In this document: in pieces, positions 17,539 to 28,105 of the stretch
Position numbering within the stretch: position 1 is the stretch's first letter
How the letters are laid out: each line of letters starts with the position of its first letter
Origin: Thalassospiraceae bacterium LMO-JJ14
GTDB lineage: Bacteria; Pseudomonadota; Alphaproteobacteria; Rhodospirillales; Casp-alpha2
Reading direction: 5' to 3'
DNA length: 64,000 bases
Assembly (NCBI GenBank): GCA_021555105.2
Contig: CP134604.1
Location: forward strand, 2,952,501-3,016,500
The notes under the pieces: generated by a model
The model's input: only the letters and a program-made list of their open reading frames with translations
Told to the model about the DNA's origin: nothing
Databases searched by the model: none
Made by a program: the position numbers and the translations under genes

Positions 17539-18831
17539 TTACGCAACGGAAAATCCACCACCCGACAGCGGCATTGTTGGTGCAAATCGCACTGAAACGC
17601 CATTATTTTCAATGCAACCGGGCTTCGGCACATGATAACCGTCGTGATTTCGGATCACCGGCACCCCCGGGCGGGCCTTGGCCGGCAATGCGCGATACCA
17701 TGCCGGACGTGCCGATTTGGGCCAGTCTGCCCCCAACACCGGCGACCAGGGATGCGCAGAGGCCCCCGTCAGGCTTTCCGGCAACTGAATAATGAAACGG
17801 CCGTCCCAGAATGTTATTCCCGCCATCAGGGGCCGGGATGCGGGAAGATTTCGCGCCTCGCGGTAAACACTCAAAATCCGCGCCGCCGGCTCGAAGCGCG
17901 CGCCACCGAGCGTCCCGCCCTGCCCTGCGCCCATCTTCGCCATCAAACGTTCTACGGCGGCGATTTCCGGCGCATAGGTTTTGCCGCCGATACAATGTGT
18001 CATGCGCGCCAGCACACGCAGGCGAATGTCCTCGTCCAGCTCGAATAATGCCGCGCGCTCGCATCGTATGAAACCGGCGGGATCCAGTTCCGCATATTGC
18101 GCCAGCCAGCGCGCCGTTTCCGTCTCCAGTGCCCGGCGTGCCCGGGCAAAACGGCGGGTGCCGATAACGATATCGCCGACGTCCGCGCCGCTTGCTGCGA
18201 GTTCGTTGCGAATGGCGGTACGGGCGTATTTCGGATTCACATTCGACGGATCTTCGAGCCAATCGATTTTTTCCGCTTCAAGTGTGGCGTTAAGACGTGA
18301 TTTCGGGAAACCCAGTAACGGCCGCAGGACGCGGCAGGCGCTCAGCATGCGGACCGGCGCCATCGCCGCAAGACCGTCCGGCCCGCTGCCGCGCCGAACC
18401 CGCATCATGAATGTTTCCGCCTGATCGTCGGCATGGTGCGCCAACATCAAATGCAATACGCCTTGGCGGCGGCACCAGTCGTCCATAAGGGTGTAGCGAG
18501 CCTGGCGCGCGGCAGCCTGAATGCCGGTATCCGGCTTTGCCCCTGTCCATTCGAGAATATGCGCCCGGATCCCGCGTGCGCGCAGGCGTTCCGCCGTCAG
18601 TGCGGCTTCACCAGCCGATTCCGGCCGCAGACCGTGATCGACGATCAGGGCGCTGAGGTATCCGCCCAGTTTTTCAGCCCAGGCATGCGCCAGATACACA
18701 AGCGCCGTACTGTCGGCGCCGCCCGAAACCGCGACGGCCACATGCGGCGTGCGCTCGAACGGCGCGAACGCCCGCATCGCCTGATCGAATTCATCAGCCG
18801 TTACGGGACGGGACCGCGGGGGCGTGGACAT
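17539..18831 (-). CDS. tilS: tRNA(Ile)-lysidine synthase
   Basis: 430 residues; modifies C34 of the AUA-reading tRNA-Ile with lysine and ATP. The PP-loop motif SGGADS is at 36-41, followed by VDHGLRPES and the AHHADDQAET segment typical of TilS. The C-terminal part is divergent, as usual. It is 16 bases downstream of cpoB and precedes ftsH by 131 bases; the tol-pal/tilS/ftsH order is widely conserved. Confidence 0.93.
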   Translation of the reverse strand: MSTPPRSRPVTADEFDQAMRAFAPFERTPHVAVAVSGGADSTALVYLAHAWAEKLGGYLSALIVDHGLRPESAGEAALTAERLRARGIRAHILEWTGAKPDTGIQAAARQARYTLMDDWCRRQGVLHLMLAHHADDQAETFMMRVRRGSGPDGLAAMAPVRMLSACRVLRPLLGFPKSRLNATLEAEKIDWLEDPSNVNPKYARTAIRNELAASGADVGDIVIGTRRFARARRALETETARWLAQYAELDPAGFIRCERAALFELDEDIRLRVLARMTHCIGGKTYAPEIAAVERLMAKMGAGQGGTLGGARFEPAARILSVYREARNLPASRPLMAGITFWDGRFIIQLPESLTGASAHPWSPVLGADWPKSARPAWYRALPAKARPGVPVIRNHDGYHVPKPGCIENNGVSVRFAPTMPLSGGGFSVA

Positions 18832-18847
18832 TAGGGATACCGGCTGC

Positions 18848-20020
18848 TCAGACGCAGCCGTTTTTCTGCCATTCGCGCTGCAGGGTATTTTTCAGACCGG
18901 CCGGAGCATCCGGATAGTCAGAGCGCAGTTTCTGGAAGGCGGCGCAGGCTTCGCTCTTTTTCTCGAGACTGGACAACGACATGCCAAGCTTGAGCAGCGC
19001 ATCGGGGGCTTTCGGCCCCTGCGGGTCCGTTTGATAACCTTCCAGGAAGGTTTCCGCCGCTTCGACGAAGGCACCGCGCACGTAATAGGTTTCGCCCAAC
19101 CAGTAGCGGGCATTGCTGGCCAATTTATCGGTGCCGTGCTGCTCAATAAACTGCCTGAGCGAAGACGCCGCCAGATCGTATTTTCCCTGCCGCAGCAGAC
19201 CAAAGGCATGCATGTACTGTTCTCGCGGCGTACCTTCCGGCAGCGCCGCTGTTTCCGCAGACGGGACCGCGGAAGGCTGCGTCGCCGCAGTATTCACGCT
19301 TGCCGGTGCCGGTGCCGCCAAAGGTGCGGGCGCTGCCGGTGCAGGCGCCTCGCCCGTCAACTGGGCCAACAGGGCATCGGCTTCGCTCTGCGGCGCGGGT
19401 GCGGGCGTTGCCGTCGCATTCGTTTGCGGATTGCTGAGGTCGGATGCGCTCAACTGACCCAGCACCTGACTGCCATCGGGCGTACCCGCCGGCATATTCT
19501 GTGTGCCATCCGATGGCTGTCCGCCAGGCGGCAACGGATTGGCGGCAATATTAGATGGGCTCGTCTGCATCGGCTGCGGCTGCGCCATGGACGTCGTACT
19601 GCCCGTCATCGGCTGGCCCATCGACGTGGCGCCGCCACCATGCTCCAGTTGCTTGAGCCGGAAGTCGACATCGGTGACCAGCTTTTCGAGGTTTTGCGAA
19701 ATCTGATTGACCTGATAGGTCAGTTCCTCGATCCGGCCGGTCATCCCGCGCAGGTCGTTTTCGACTTGCGACATGCGCACACTCAGACGTGCATAGGCCG
19801 GATCACCGTTGCCCGAAACAGGTGCCGTAGAGCCGGCCTGCGCCGTTCCGGAACCGCCCCGGGCAATCTGCACATTGAGCGTTCTGATATCGCGTTCCAG
19901 GCGTTCGATGCGGTCCATCAGGGCGCGGGCATCCGTATCCTGCGCATGCGCCGACGGCATCGCCACCATCACAACCACGGCGCACAGTGCAGCGCCGGTC
20001 CATGCCCCTTTGAACGTCAT
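18848..20020 (-). CDS. cpoB: Tol-Pal system coordinator CpoB (YbgF)
   Basis: 390 residues. The start at 20020 has CGGAG 7 bases upstream and directly precedes a signal peptide (VVMVAMPSAHAQ). An N-terminal coiled coil (about 30-110), which trimerises in E. coli, is followed by a long Ala/Pro/Gln-rich linker (about 120-250). A C-terminal TPR block follows (about 265-385: YMHAFGLLRQGKYDLAASSL, ASNARYWLGETYYVRG). Periplasmic; in E. coli it tunes TolA and PBP1B during constriction. Last gene of the tol-pal set. Confidence 0.92.
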   Translation of the reverse strand: MTFKGAWTGAALCAVVVMVAMPSAHAQDTDARALMDRIERLERDIRTLNVQIARGGSGTAQAGSTAPVSGNGDPAYARLSVRMSQVENDLRGMTGRIEELTYQVNQISQNLEKLVTDVDFRLKQLEHGGGATSMGQPMTGSTTSMAQPQPMQTSPSNIAANPLPPGGQPSDGTQNMPAGTPDGSQVLGQLSASDLSNPQTNATATPAPAPQSEADALLAQLTGEAPAPAAPAPLAAPAPASVNTAATQPSAVPSAETAALPEGTPREQYMHAFGLLRQGKYDLAASSLRQFIEQHGTDKLASNARYWLGETYYVRGAFVEAAETFLEGYQTDPQGPKAPDALLKLGMSLSSLEKKSEACAAFQKLRSDYPDAPAGLKNTLQREWQKNGCV

Positions 20021-20194
20021 CGCTATCTCCGGTCCATCCTTCAAATAACAAAACGTCCGGCACTGAATTAAGCATCGTCCGCTTCAGATCATCTTAAGCC
20101 GTAATCTCGCCAACATATTAGGCAAAATTAAGGCGCTTGCCCATCCGGCATAAACCGGCGAGCAAACGCCCTAACTAACTCGTTTCGGCGAGGA

Positions 20195-20716
20195 TCAGCT
20201 GCCGGTGCTGTCGACAACCGTCACGCCACGGCGATTTTGCGCCCAGGCGGTTTCGTTGTGACCCAGCGCGGCCGGGCGTTCCTTGCCGTAAGAGATGGTC
20301 TTGATGCGGGCCGGGTTGATTCCGAGCGCAACAAGATAATCCTTGGAGGCATTGGCACGGCGCTCGCCAAGAGCAAGGTTGTATTCACGCGTGCCGCGTT
20401 CGTCGCAGTGACCTTCGATAACGACACGGACACCGCCGAATTTTTTCATCCAGGCAGCCTGCTTTTCGAGCGAGGCGCGTGCTTCGGCGCTCAGATCAGA
20501 GCTGTCGAAAGCGAAGAATACGCGGTCACCGACATTAACGACCAGATCTTCCTGGCTACCGGCCGGGATCTGAACTTTAGCCATCGGGGCACCGCTGCCG
20601 CTCGACGTCGACGCTGTGGCGCCGGACGACTGGGCGTTACCACTCGATTCCGGCGCTGTTTCACAGGCTGCAAGCAATGCAACTGCGGCCAGCACACTAA
20701 AAAATTTGAAACGCAT
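20195..20716 (-). CDS. pal: peptidoglycan-associated lipoprotein Pal
   Basis: 173 residues. The signal peptide ends in lipobox LLAAC, giving an outer-membrane lipoprotein. A Ser/Gly/Ala-rich linker (20-50) precedes the OmpA-like domain (about 60-170), with the glycan-binding signature IEGHCDERGTREYNLALGERRA. It anchors the outer membrane to peptidoglycan and is pulled to the septum by TolA/TolB. The 196-base gap upstream is AT-rich and may hold a separate promoter. Confidence 0.95.
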   Translation of the reverse strand: MRFKFFSVLAAVALLAACETAPESSGNAQSSGATASTSSGSGAPMAKVQIPAGSQEDLVVNVGDRVFFAFDSSDLSAEARASLEKQAAWMKKFGGVRVVIEGHCDERGTREYNLALGERRANASKDYLVALGINPARIKTISYGKERPAALGHNETAWAQNRRGVTVVDSTGS

Positions 20717-20912
20717 AGGAAATACTCCTCAACGGGTGATATCTCATTAACCCAATCGCCGAACGCTCGGCACAATAACACGCGCGTTCGCGAAAACGCC
20801 GGTTGGGGGTATCTTTAAAGAGTGACGGGCTTGATTCCAAGTCCTTTTTTGGAAAATGCAGACATCCACAATAGTTTTATATTTACCAGATTCCGCACTG
20901 CGGCATGCAAAA

Positions 20913-22253
20913 TCAAGGGATCAAAGGCGACCACGCCGGGTCCGATGCACCAACCGGCGTAATAATCTCGCGTTCGTTGTATCCGGTCAGGTCAATGGAA
21001 TAGAGCCTGGGTTCTGTGACATTTTCACCGTTTTTCGATTGCCGGAAGTAAATCAGCACCCGTCCGTTCGGCGACCACGTCGGTGCTTCGACCAGATAAT
21101 CCTGTGCCAAAAGACGCTCGCCGGTGCCGTCCGGACGCATCACGCCAATATAGAACGTGCCCCGGGAAATCTTTGTAAAAGCAATCAGATCGCCCCGCGG
21201 TGACCATACCGGGGTCGCGTACCTTCCTTTACCGAAGCTGATACGACGCACGTTTTGCCCATCACCGTCCATAACATAAAGCTGCTGCGAGCCGCCACGA
21301 TCGGAGTTAAAGACGATCTGGCTGCCGTCCGGAGCAAAGCTCGGCGATGTGTCGATGGCACCGGAACGGGTTAGCTGCCGCGACTGGCGGGTGCGCAAGT
21401 CCATCACATGGATGTCCGTATTGCCGTTTTGCGACATGCTCATGATGATGCTTTGCCCATCCGGCGAGAAGCGCGGCGCAAAGGTCATGCCTGGGTAATC
21501 CCCCAGAAGTTCCTGACGTCCGGTATCGATATTGAAGATATAAACCCGGGGCGTATTGCCGCGATAACTGAGATAGGTGATTTCCTGCAGCGTCGGCGAA
21601 AATCTGGGCGTTAAAACCAGTTCCGAGCCATCCGTCAGAAAGCGGTGATTGGCACCGTCCTGATCCATGATCGCCAGCCGCTTGATGCGGCGGCGCTCCG
21701 GTCCGCTTTCCGCAATATACACAATACGGGTATCGAAATAGCCGTCTTCACCGGTGATCCGCTTATAGATCGCATCGGCAATGATGTGCGCGACGCGGCG
21801 CCAGTTGTCCGGCACAGTGAAATAGGCGAGACCCACCATCTGCTGTTCGGCGAACACATCCCAAAGCCGGAACTCGACCCTGAGCCGGCCGTCGGGCACC
21901 AGTTCCGTGCGTCCCTGAACCAGTGCCTGGGCATTGATTATGCGCCAGTCGCCGAATCGCGGCAGCGCGTTTAATGCCCCGTCCGTCTGGATGAAAGCGC
22001 GGCTGTCGATCGGCTTGAACAGGCCGGAGCGCTGCAGGTCGGCCGCTATGACGCCTGCCATGTCGCGGCCGATGCTCGCTTCCTCACCCCCGGCACCGAA
22101 AAAATCGGTGACGGCAATGGGCAACGGCTCCGCCTTGCCCTGCGTGATATCGACCCGTAGTTCGGCGCGCACCGTGCCAAGCGTGATTGCTGCCATGAAT
22201 ATCGCACACAGCAGGACCGGCATCGCTTTTCGCATCATCGAACGGACAAACAT
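20913..22253 (-). CDS. tolB: Tol-Pal protein TolB
   Basis: 446 residues; periplasmic. The start at 22253 has AAGGAG at 6 bases, overlapping the tolA stop region. A signal peptide is followed by an N-terminal domain (about 35-165) that binds TolA in relatives. The C-terminal six-bladed beta-propeller has recurrent SPDG/APDG/SPRG/SPNG motifs and binds Pal. Nine bases separate it from tolA, so the two are co-translated. Confidence 0.95.
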   Translation of the reverse strand: MFVRSMMRKAMPVLLCAIFMAAITLGTVRAELRVDITQGKAEPLPIAVTDFFGAGGEEASIGRDMAGVIAADLQRSGLFKPIDSRAFIQTDGALNALPRFGDWRIINAQALVQGRTELVPDGRLRVEFRLWDVFAEQQMVGLAYFTVPDNWRRVAHIIADAIYKRITGEDGYFDTRIVYIAESGPERRRIKRLAIMDQDGANHRFLTDGSELVLTPRFSPTLQEITYLSYRGNTPRVYIFNIDTGRQELLGDYPGMTFAPRFSPDGQSIIMSMSQNGNTDIHVMDLRTRQSRQLTRSGAIDTSPSFAPDGSQIVFNSDRGGSQQLYVMDGDGQNVRRISFGKGRYATPVWSPRGDLIAFTKISRGTFYIGVMRPDGTGERLLAQDYLVEAPTWSPNGRVLIYFRQSKNGENVTEPRLYSIDLTGYNEREIITPVGASDPAWSPLIP

Positions 22254-22262
22254 GGAAGCTCC

Positions 22263-23216
22263 TTACAGTAGCTCTTTCGGATCGAAGTTGATCACGATCT
22301 CGCGCCATACCTGATATTTATCAGGCGGCAGTTTGATGGGATTGCAGCGCGGATTCAATACGGCACGCTTCGCCGCATCCGCTGCCGACTGAAAATAGGC
22401 GTCGGAAAAATATCTCGCCTGGTCCTCGATCCCCGCCGATTGCACGGTGCCGTCGGGATTCATGCTGAGTCGAACCAGCACGGCAAGGTTCTCGGCATTT
22501 TTCGCGCCCGCAGGTACGTTCCAACATCCGGACACCCTTTCGATCACCTGGCGGCGCATGGCATCCAGTTCCGTCATCGTCACCTTCTTGGTCGGATCGG
22601 CGTTCTGATCGGGTGCCTTGGTCTTAAGCGCGGCACGCATCTGCGCGGCGAAATCGGGTTTCGGTTTTTCTTCCTTTTCCGGCTCGGCGGCCTTGGTTTT
22701 CTTGATTTCCTCAAGCGTCTTCAACAGCGATGCGACCTGGAATTCCTCAGGCGGCTTCGGTTTCTTCATGATCTTGGCCTTGGCCGCCAAGGGTTTCGGC
22801 GGCGCCGGCTTCGGCTCGGGCTTGGGTTCCGGCTCCGGCTTGGGTTCCGGCTTGGCCTCAGGCACGGGTTCGGGTTCCGGCTCCGGCTCCTTTTTCGGTT
22901 CCGGTTCGGGTTCAGGCTCCGGTTTCGGCGGCAAGGCGGCGACTTCGGGCTCAGGCGCGGGCGGTGGTGGAGGCGGCGGCGCGGGTTCCGGTTCGGGCTT
23001 GGCTTCCTCGACCGGTTTCTCCGGCTCCTTCTCGGGTTTCTCTTCCGGTTCGGCTGCGGGCGTCGGGGCGTTCCGAACTTCGTCGATTTCAACCAGCTCG
23101 ACAAACACCGGCGTTTCCTCAAGCAGTTCCGGCGGATTGATAAACGGCAACCCAAGGAAGCTCATCGCGGCAACCGCCACGTGAAAAGCTATCGAGATGA
23201 TAAAACCGGTCCGCAT
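22263..23216 (-). CDS. tolA: cell envelope protein TolA with Pro-Glu-Lys-rich linker
   Basis: 317 residues. Residues 5-25 form the single inner-membrane helix that pairs with TolQR. Residues about 55-150 are an extended PEPKPEP-type linker. The C-terminal domain (about 215-317: [39 protein letters not shown]) is the TolA/TonB-like domain with two cysteines. The linker differs from the long Ala/Lys helical linker of enterobacterial TolA and is shorter. Within tolQRAB. Confidence 0.92.
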   Translation of the reverse strand: MRTGFIISIAFHVAVAAMSFLGLPFINPPELLEETPVFVELVEIDEVRNAPTPAAEPEEKPEKEPEKPVEEAKPEPEPAPPPPPPPAPEPEVAALPPKPEPEPEPEPKKEPEPEPEPVPEAKPEPKPEPEPKPEPKPAPPKPLAAKAKIMKKPKPPEEFQVASLLKTLEEIKKTKAAEPEKEEKPKPDFAAQMRAALKTKAPDQNADPTKKVTMTELDAMRRQVIERVSGCWNVPAGAKNAENLAVLVRLSMNPDGTVQSAGIEDQARYFSDAYFQSAADAAKRAVLNPRCNPIKLPPDKYQVWREIVINFDPKELL

Positions 23217-23264
23217 AAGTATTGACGTGCCTAAGTCTGTAATTCCGGGTTCAGGACATCCCCA

Positions 23265-23744
23265 TTACGGGGACTTCTTGTTCTTCTTGGCTTCTTTCTT
23301 CGGGGACGTATCGCCGCTGCGCGTGATCAGGGCCACGCGGCGGTAACCGGCCTTGTTGATTGTCCCCATGACTTCCATGACGCGGCCGTAATTGATTCCG
23401 GCATCGCCGCGCACGAAAATTCTCAGATCGCGGTTTTCGCCGGTGATGGCGCGCAACCGCGGTACCAGAACCTCCAGCGGCACCGACGTGTCCTGCAGGA
23501 ATATCTCGCCGCTTTCGTTGATCGATATCGCCAGCGGTTCGTCTTCGCCGGCGATGGCGCCAGCCTTGGTTTCCGGCAGATTGACCTCGACACCAACAGT
23601 CAGCAGCGGCGCCGTCACCATGAAGATGATCAGCAAGACCAGCATCACGTCGACGAACGGCGTGACGTTGATATCGCTCATCGGGCGGCGGCGCTGACGG
23701 CCGAACCTGCCGCCGCCGCTCAGGCGTTGGGTTATGATCGCCAT
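23265..23744 (-). CDS. tolR: Tol-Pal protein TolR (ExbD family)
   Basis: 159 residues. One transmembrane helix carries the essential proton-path Asp32 in NVTPFVDVMLVLLIIFMV. A periplasmic domain follows (about 60-140) with a Lys-rich tail. It forms the TolQ5R2-type motor. AGGAG precedes the start; the tolQ stop is 9 bases upstream. The N-terminal GGGRFGRQRRRPMSDINVTP is the usual ExbD cytoplasmic lead. Confidence 0.95.
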   Translation of the reverse strand: MAIITQRLSGGGRFGRQRRRPMSDINVTPFVDVMLVLLIIFMVTAPLLTVGVEVNLPETKAGAIAGEDEPLAISINESGEIFLQDTSVPLEVLVPRLRAITGENRDLRIFVRGDAGINYGRVMEVMGTINKAGYRRVALITRSGDTSPKKEAKKNKKSP

Positions 23745-23753
23745 GGGCTGCTC

Positions 23754-24470
23754 CTAGGTATCCATCTCGCGCGACAGGATCGCTGAAAACTCACCGGCAA
23801 AGCTTTCCAGCCGCCCGGCATAACGGTCCAGGTCCCTACTCAGCTTGTTGTAGGCGACAACCGCCGGAATTGCAGCCAGCAGGCCAAGCGCGGTCGCGAA
23901 CAGGGCTTCGGCGATACCCGGCGCAACCACCGCCAGCGATGTGTTCGATGAAATGGCGATGGACTGGAAGCTGTGCATGATCCCCCAGACAGTCCCGAAC
24001 AGGCCGACGAAAGGCGCCGTCGCCCCGGTCGTCGCCAGAAATGTCATGTATTTTTCGGCGCGGTCCATTTCCCGGTGCACGGTGATCTGCATGACACGGT
24101 CGATGCGTTCGCTCAGGCCCAACTTGATATTTGCCGACGCGCTGTTGGACACCCGGCGCCATTCACGCATGGCCGCAGAGAACACAGCGGCCATCGGATC
24201 GCGCGGGTTCGCCGCAACACGATCGAACAGATCGTCCAGCGACTTGCCCGACCAGAAAGCCTGCTCGAACTCGCTTGAGCGCTTGTTGAGCCGACGCACG
24301 GTCAGAAGCTTCTCGAAAATGATCGCCCAGCACCAGATCGAAGCCAGCACCAGTATCACCATAACCGACTTCACAACGATATCGGCACGCAGGAACATCG
24401 ATATGATCGTGAACTGATCCGCACCGACCGATCCGGCCATCATCGCGGCGTCTACTGCTTGATTTTCCAT
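23754..24470 (-). CDS. tolQ: Tol-Pal protein TolQ (ExbB/MotA family)
   Basis: 238 residues with three membrane helices (about 20-50, 140-165, 180-205). The channel motif GATAPFVGLFGTVWGIMHSF is intact. With TolR it converts proton motive force into TolA movement. GGAGACAGGA precedes the start. It follows ybgC by 52 bases, the classical order ybgC-tolQRAB-pal-cpoB. Confidence 0.95.
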   Translation of the reverse strand: MENQAVDAAMMAGSVGADQFTIISMFLRADIVVKSVMVILVLASIWCWAIIFEKLLTVRRLNKRSSEFEQAFWSGKSLDDLFDRVAANPRDPMAAVFSAAMREWRRVSNSASANIKLGLSERIDRVMQITVHREMDRAEKYMTFLATTGATAPFVGLFGTVWGIMHSFQSIAISSNTSLAVVAPGIAEALFATALGLLAAIPAVVAYNKLSRDLDRYAGRLESFAGEFSAILSREMDT

Positions 24471-24522
24471 TCCTGTCTCCGCTCGTCCTTCAATCTCGTG
24501 TCATCGCCCTTTTCAAAGGACC

Positions 24523-24966
24523 TCATGTAAGCGCCTGTGTGATCTGCAGGCATTCCCTGACCACTTGGGGCAGGCGTTTCGGCGCGCCGCTGGAAATATC
24601 CATACAGGCCAGTCTGATGTGAATTGCGACCAGGACCTCGCCATCGCGGCAGATATCCTGATGCATGCGCACGCTGGCGCCGCCCAATTCGGTAATTCGG
24701 GTGCGAACCTCAAGCATGTCGTCGAGCCGCGCCGGCTTAATGTAATCGGCATGGCATTCGCGGACGGCAAAAGCGAGCTTTTGCGTATTCATCATATCGC
24801 CGTTTTCTATGCCGTTCTCGCGCAGCAGTTCGGTACGCGCACGTTCGGCAAATTTCAGATAATTGGCGTAATAAACGATGCCGCCGGCGTCCGTGTCCTC
24901 GTAATAGACGCGGACCGGAAGAACATGCACCGAGGCATTTCCGGCTTTCGGTCCGGCGTCAGGCAT
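24523..24966 (-). CDS. ybgC: acyl-CoA thioesterase YbgC
   Basis: 147-residue hotdog thioesterase. The signature [24 protein letters not shown] carries the catalytic aspartate (about residue 24). First gene of the tol-pal cluster. Its start overlaps the last 8 bases of ruvB, so the repair and envelope genes are physically coupled. In E. coli it acts on short- and medium-chain acyl-CoA and associates with phospholipid synthesis enzymes. Confidence 0.93.
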   Translation of the reverse strand: MPDAGPKAGNASVHVLPVRVYYEDTDAGGIVYYANYLKFAERARTELLRENGIENGDMMNTQKLAFAVRECHADYIKPARLDDMLEVRTRITELGGASVRMHQDICRDGEVLVAIHIRLACMDISSGAPKRLPQVVRECLQITQALT

Positions 24967-26014
24967 CTTTTGCTTCCTCGGGATCTTCGGCGATCAGCTC
25001 AAGCTGGCTCAGGTTCGCCGGCGCTTTCAGCCCCAAGTGTTTGAAACCGTCGCCCGTCAAAGCACGGCCACGCGGTGTGCGCATCAGCAATCCTTGCTGG
25101 ATCAGGTACGGCTCGATGACTTCCTCGATGGTGTCACGCTGTTCGGACAAGGCGGCCGCCAGTGTCTCCACCCCGACCGGCCCGCCACCATAATTATCGG
25201 CGATGCATCCGAGATAACGACGGTCCATGGCATCAAGACCGCGCTTGTCGACATCCAGCCTGTTGAGGGCTGCATCGGCGGCCTCGGCATCGACCGGCGA
25301 ACGTCCGTCAACGGCGGCGAAGTCGCGAACCCGGCGCAGCAACCGCCCGGCGACGCGCGGTGTGCCGCGGGCGCGCTTGGCGATTTCGCGCGCCCCGTCG
25401 ACGGTCAGTTCCATGTTAAGCAACCCCGCACCCCGCGAAATGATCTTCTGCAGATCCTCGATACCGTAAAATTCGAGGCGCATCGGAATACCGAAGCGCT
25501 CTCGAAGCGGTGTCGTGATCAAGCCGGACCGGGTCGTCGCGCCGACCAGCGTAAAGCGCGGCAGATCAATCCTGACGGAGCGTGCAGCCGGGCCTTCGCC
25601 GATAATCAGGTCGAGCTGAAAATCCTCCATCGCCGGATAAAGAATTTCCTCGACCGCCGGGCTGAGACGGTGAATTTCGTCGATAAACAGAACATCGCCC
25701 GCTTCAAGGTTCGTCAGGATTGCCGCCAGATCCCCGGCCTTGGCAATGACTGGCCCGGACGTGGCGCGAAAACCGACACCCATTTCCCTGGCCACGATTG
25801 AGGCCAGCGTTGTCTTGCCGAGCCCGGGCGGCCCGAAAAACAGCACGTGATCCAGCGCTTCGGCGCGGCTGATGGAGGCCTCGACAAACACCTTGAGATT
25901 GGAGCGCACATGCGGCTGGCCGACGAAATCATCGAGCCGCTGCGGCCGCAAAGCCGCGTCCTGGCCATCGCCGGGCAGGTTTGCAGGTTCAAGAATGCGA
26001 TCACCCTCGGCCAT
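24959..26014 (-). CDS. ruvB: Holliday junction helicase RuvB
   Basis: 351-residue AAA+ branch-migration motor. Walker A GPPGLGKT is at 61-68, Walker [12 protein letters not shown] follows, and sensor motif GATTRSG, arginine-finger region RFGIPMRLE and the C-terminal winged helix ([14 protein letters not shown]) are intact. The ATG directly follows the ruvA stop codon. Works with RuvA on Holliday junctions. Confidence 0.97.
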   Translation of the reverse strand: MAEGDRILEPANLPGDGQDAALRPQRLDDFVGQPHVRSNLKVFVEASISRAEALDHVLFFGPPGLGKTTLASIVAREMGVGFRATSGPVIAKAGDLAAILTNLEAGDVLFIDEIHRLSPAVEEILYPAMEDFQLDLIIGEGPAARSVRIDLPRFTLVGATTRSGLITTPLRERFGIPMRLEFYGIEDLQKIISRGAGLLNMELTVDGAREIAKRARGTPRVAGRLLRRVRDFAAVDGRSPVDAEAADAALNRLDVDKRGLDAMDRRYLGCIADNYGGGPVGVETLAAALSEQRDTIEEVIEPYLIQQGLLMRTPRGRALTGDGFKHLGLKAPANLSQLELIAEDPEEAKDA

Positions 26015-26662
26015 CTAGCGGCGCGCTCCGGCATGTGTATCCGCAGGCGCCAGCTTTGAAAGCCCGGCCTTGATCAGACTGCTGACATCGGCGCCCTCGC
26101 CGATGTCATTGGCGGCTTCGGCAACGACGCCCAGGGCCTGAGACGGGCTGTATCCGAGATTGACCAGCGCCGACACCGCGTCGGAAACGGCCCCTTGTGC
26201 ATGATTTACCGGCGCTGAGGATTTCACCCCGACTTCGGTCTTCAGGGCCTGGCCGAGTGTAATCGTGCCGACCTTGTCCTTGAGTTCGGAAATAATACGC
26301 GCCGCCAGCTTCGGCCCGACACCTGGCGCGCGCGTAATCGCCCCCTTGTCGCCGGACAGGATGGCGCGGCTGACTTCGTCGGTGCTGAGCACGCTCTGAA
26401 TGGCGAGGCCGACTTTGGCGCCGACGCCCTGCACCGTCGTCAAAAGCTTGAACCAGTCACGCTCCAGCGTATCGGCAAAGCCGTAAAGATGGATGTGATC
26501 TTCGCGGACATGGGTCTCGATAAAGAAAACCGCCGCCTCGCCGACGACCAGTCTGCCGAGGGTGCGCCCCGATGCGAAGACCAGATAGCCGACGCCGTTG
26601 ACGTCGATCACCGCCCAGTCGTCACCGATGTCTTCTATGAGGCCTTTCAGGCGTGCGATCAT
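26015..26662 (-). CDS. ruvA: Holliday junction DNA-binding protein RuvA
   Basis: 215 residues. Domain I (OB fold, [20 protein letters not shown] to about 62), domain II with HhH motifs ([26 protein letters not shown]) and flexible linker, and domain III ([15 protein letters not shown]) are all recognisable. Its ATG overlaps the ruvC stop by 4 bases, so ruvC-ruvA-ruvB is one tightly coupled unit. Confidence 0.96.
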   Translation of the reverse strand: MIARLKGLIEDIGDDWAVIDVNGVGYLVFASGRTLGRLVVGEAAVFFIETHVREDHIHLYGFADTLERDWFKLLTTVQGVGAKVGLAIQSVLSTDEVSRAILSGDKGAITRAPGVGPKLAARIISELKDKVGTITLGQALKTEVGVKSSAPVNHAQGAVSDAVSALVNLGYSPSQALGVVAEAANDIGEGADVSSLIKAGLSKLAPADTHAGARR

Positions 26663-27165
26663 TGTGCCGTCCTCGCAAGCTGGCGGACTTTTTCGGCAGT
26701 GCCGCGATGATGCGCATGACAGATCGCGACGGCCAGCGCATCGGCGGCATCCGCGCCGGCGACCTTGGCCCCCGGCAACAGCATCTTGACCATCACCTGC
26801 ACCTGTTCCTTTTGCGCATGACCGGATCCGACTACGGTCTTCTTGACCAGGTTCGGCAGGTATTCGGCGACATACAATCCGGCCAGCGCCGGGACCAGCA
26901 ACACGATGCCGCGTGCCTGCCCGAGTTTCAGGGTCGATACCGCGTTCTTGTTGACGAAGGTCTCTTCGACGGCGGCTTCCTCGGGTGCGTATTCGGCGAT
27001 GACCTCCCTGAGACCGGCATGCAGTTCAACCAGCCGCTCGGAAAGTGCCGCTTTGGGCGACGTGCTGACCAAACCGTCCGCGACATAACTCAGGCGGTTG
27101 CCAACGGCTTCGATGACGCCCCATCCCGTTGTCTGCAATCCCGGATCGAAACCGATCAAGCGCAC
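26659..27165 (-). CDS. ruvC: crossover junction endodeoxyribonuclease RuvC
   Basis: 168 residues, RNase H-fold resolvase. The N-terminal [13 protein letters not shown] carries the first metal-binding Asp7. [21 protein letters not shown] holds the middle glutamate. The C-terminal [13 protein letters not shown] supplies the last acidic residues. It begins 13 bases after yebC; the yebC-ruvCAB order is conserved in proteobacteria. Confidence 0.96.
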   Translation of the reverse strand: MRLIGFDPGLQTTGWGVIEAVGNRLSYVADGLVSTSPKAALSERLVELHAGLREVIAEYAPEEAAVEETFVNKNAVSTLKLGQARGIVLLVPALAGLYVAEYLPNLVKKTVVGSGHAQKEQVQVMVKMLLPGAKVAGADAADALAVAICHAHHRGTAEKVRQLARTAQ

Positions 27166-27178
27166 GTAATACTTCCCC

Positions 27179-27922
27179 TCAGGCGCTCAGCGCCGCCATG
27201 ATTTCGTCGGAAACGTCAAAGTTCGACGACACCGTCTGTACATCGTCATTGTCTTCCAGCACCTCGATCAGCTTGAACAGCGTGCTTGCCGTATCGGCAT
27301 CGACCTCGATGGTGTTCTGCGGTTTCCATTCCAGTCCGCCGCTTTCCGGATCGCCGAATTTTTCGGCAAGTGCCTCGCGCACATCGGCGAAGTCGTCCGG
27401 GTCGCAGGAAACGGCATGTCCGTCCTCGTCGCTCGCGACGTCCGTCGCGCCGGCTTCAAGCGCCGCTTCGAACATATCCTCGGCGCTCGCGGTGTCGGCC
27501 GGATAAACGATGCTGCCGATGCGATCGAACATGAAATTGACGCTGCCGGTTTCGCCGAGATTGCCGCCGTGCTTGGAAAACGCCGAGCGAACTTCGGATG
27601 CGGTACGGTTGCGGTTATCGCTGAGCGCCTCGACGATCATGGCGACACCGCCGGGGCCGTAGCCTTCGTAGCGGATTTCCTCATAGTTCTCACCGTCGCC
27701 GCCGACGCCGCGGGCAATGGCGCGTTTGATATTGTCGTTCGGCATATTCAGGGATTTTGCGTTGGCGATCGCAAGACGAAGCCGCGGGTTGAAGCCCGGG
27801 TCTTCACCCGCACGCGCGGCGATGGAAAGTTCCTTGCCGAGCTTGGCGAATACTTTCGCCCGCTTGGCGTCCTGCGCACCCTTGCGATGCATGATGTTCT
27901 TGAATTTTGAATGGCCGGCCAT
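27179..27922 (-). CDS. YebC/PmpR-family regulatory protein
   Basis: 247 residues with the standard start [21 protein letters not shown] and the later [23 protein letters not shown]. Family members act as transcription factors or as translation factors at proline-rich stalls. The latter role would suit this genome, which encodes proline-rich TolA and OmpA-like proteins as well as EF-P; that link is inference. First gene of the ruv unit. Confidence 0.93.
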   Translation of the reverse strand: MAGHSKFKNIMHRKGAQDAKRAKVFAKLGKELSIAARAGEDPGFNPRLRLAIANAKSLNMPNDNIKRAIARGVGGDGENYEEIRYEGYGPGGVAMIVEALSDNRNRTASEVRSAFSKHGGNLGETGSVNFMFDRIGSIVYPADTASAEDMFEAALEAGATDVASDEDGHAVSCDPDDFADVREALAEKFGDPESGGLEWKPQNTIEVDADTASTLFKLIEVLEDNDDVQTVSSNFDVSDEIMAALSA

Positions 27923-28105
27923 GGTTTTTTATTCCGTCTCTTTCTTCCATCTGCAAAAGCGGCCACGCCGATGCGCACCGCGAATCGCTTCATATTACAT
28001 TTGAGGCGGGCAAATGAATACCGCGCCGAGCCTTCTGGATCATCATTCAGAGGCAATATGTCAAGAATTGGGCGGACTTATAATTATTCGATGCCCGAAT
28101 TCCGC

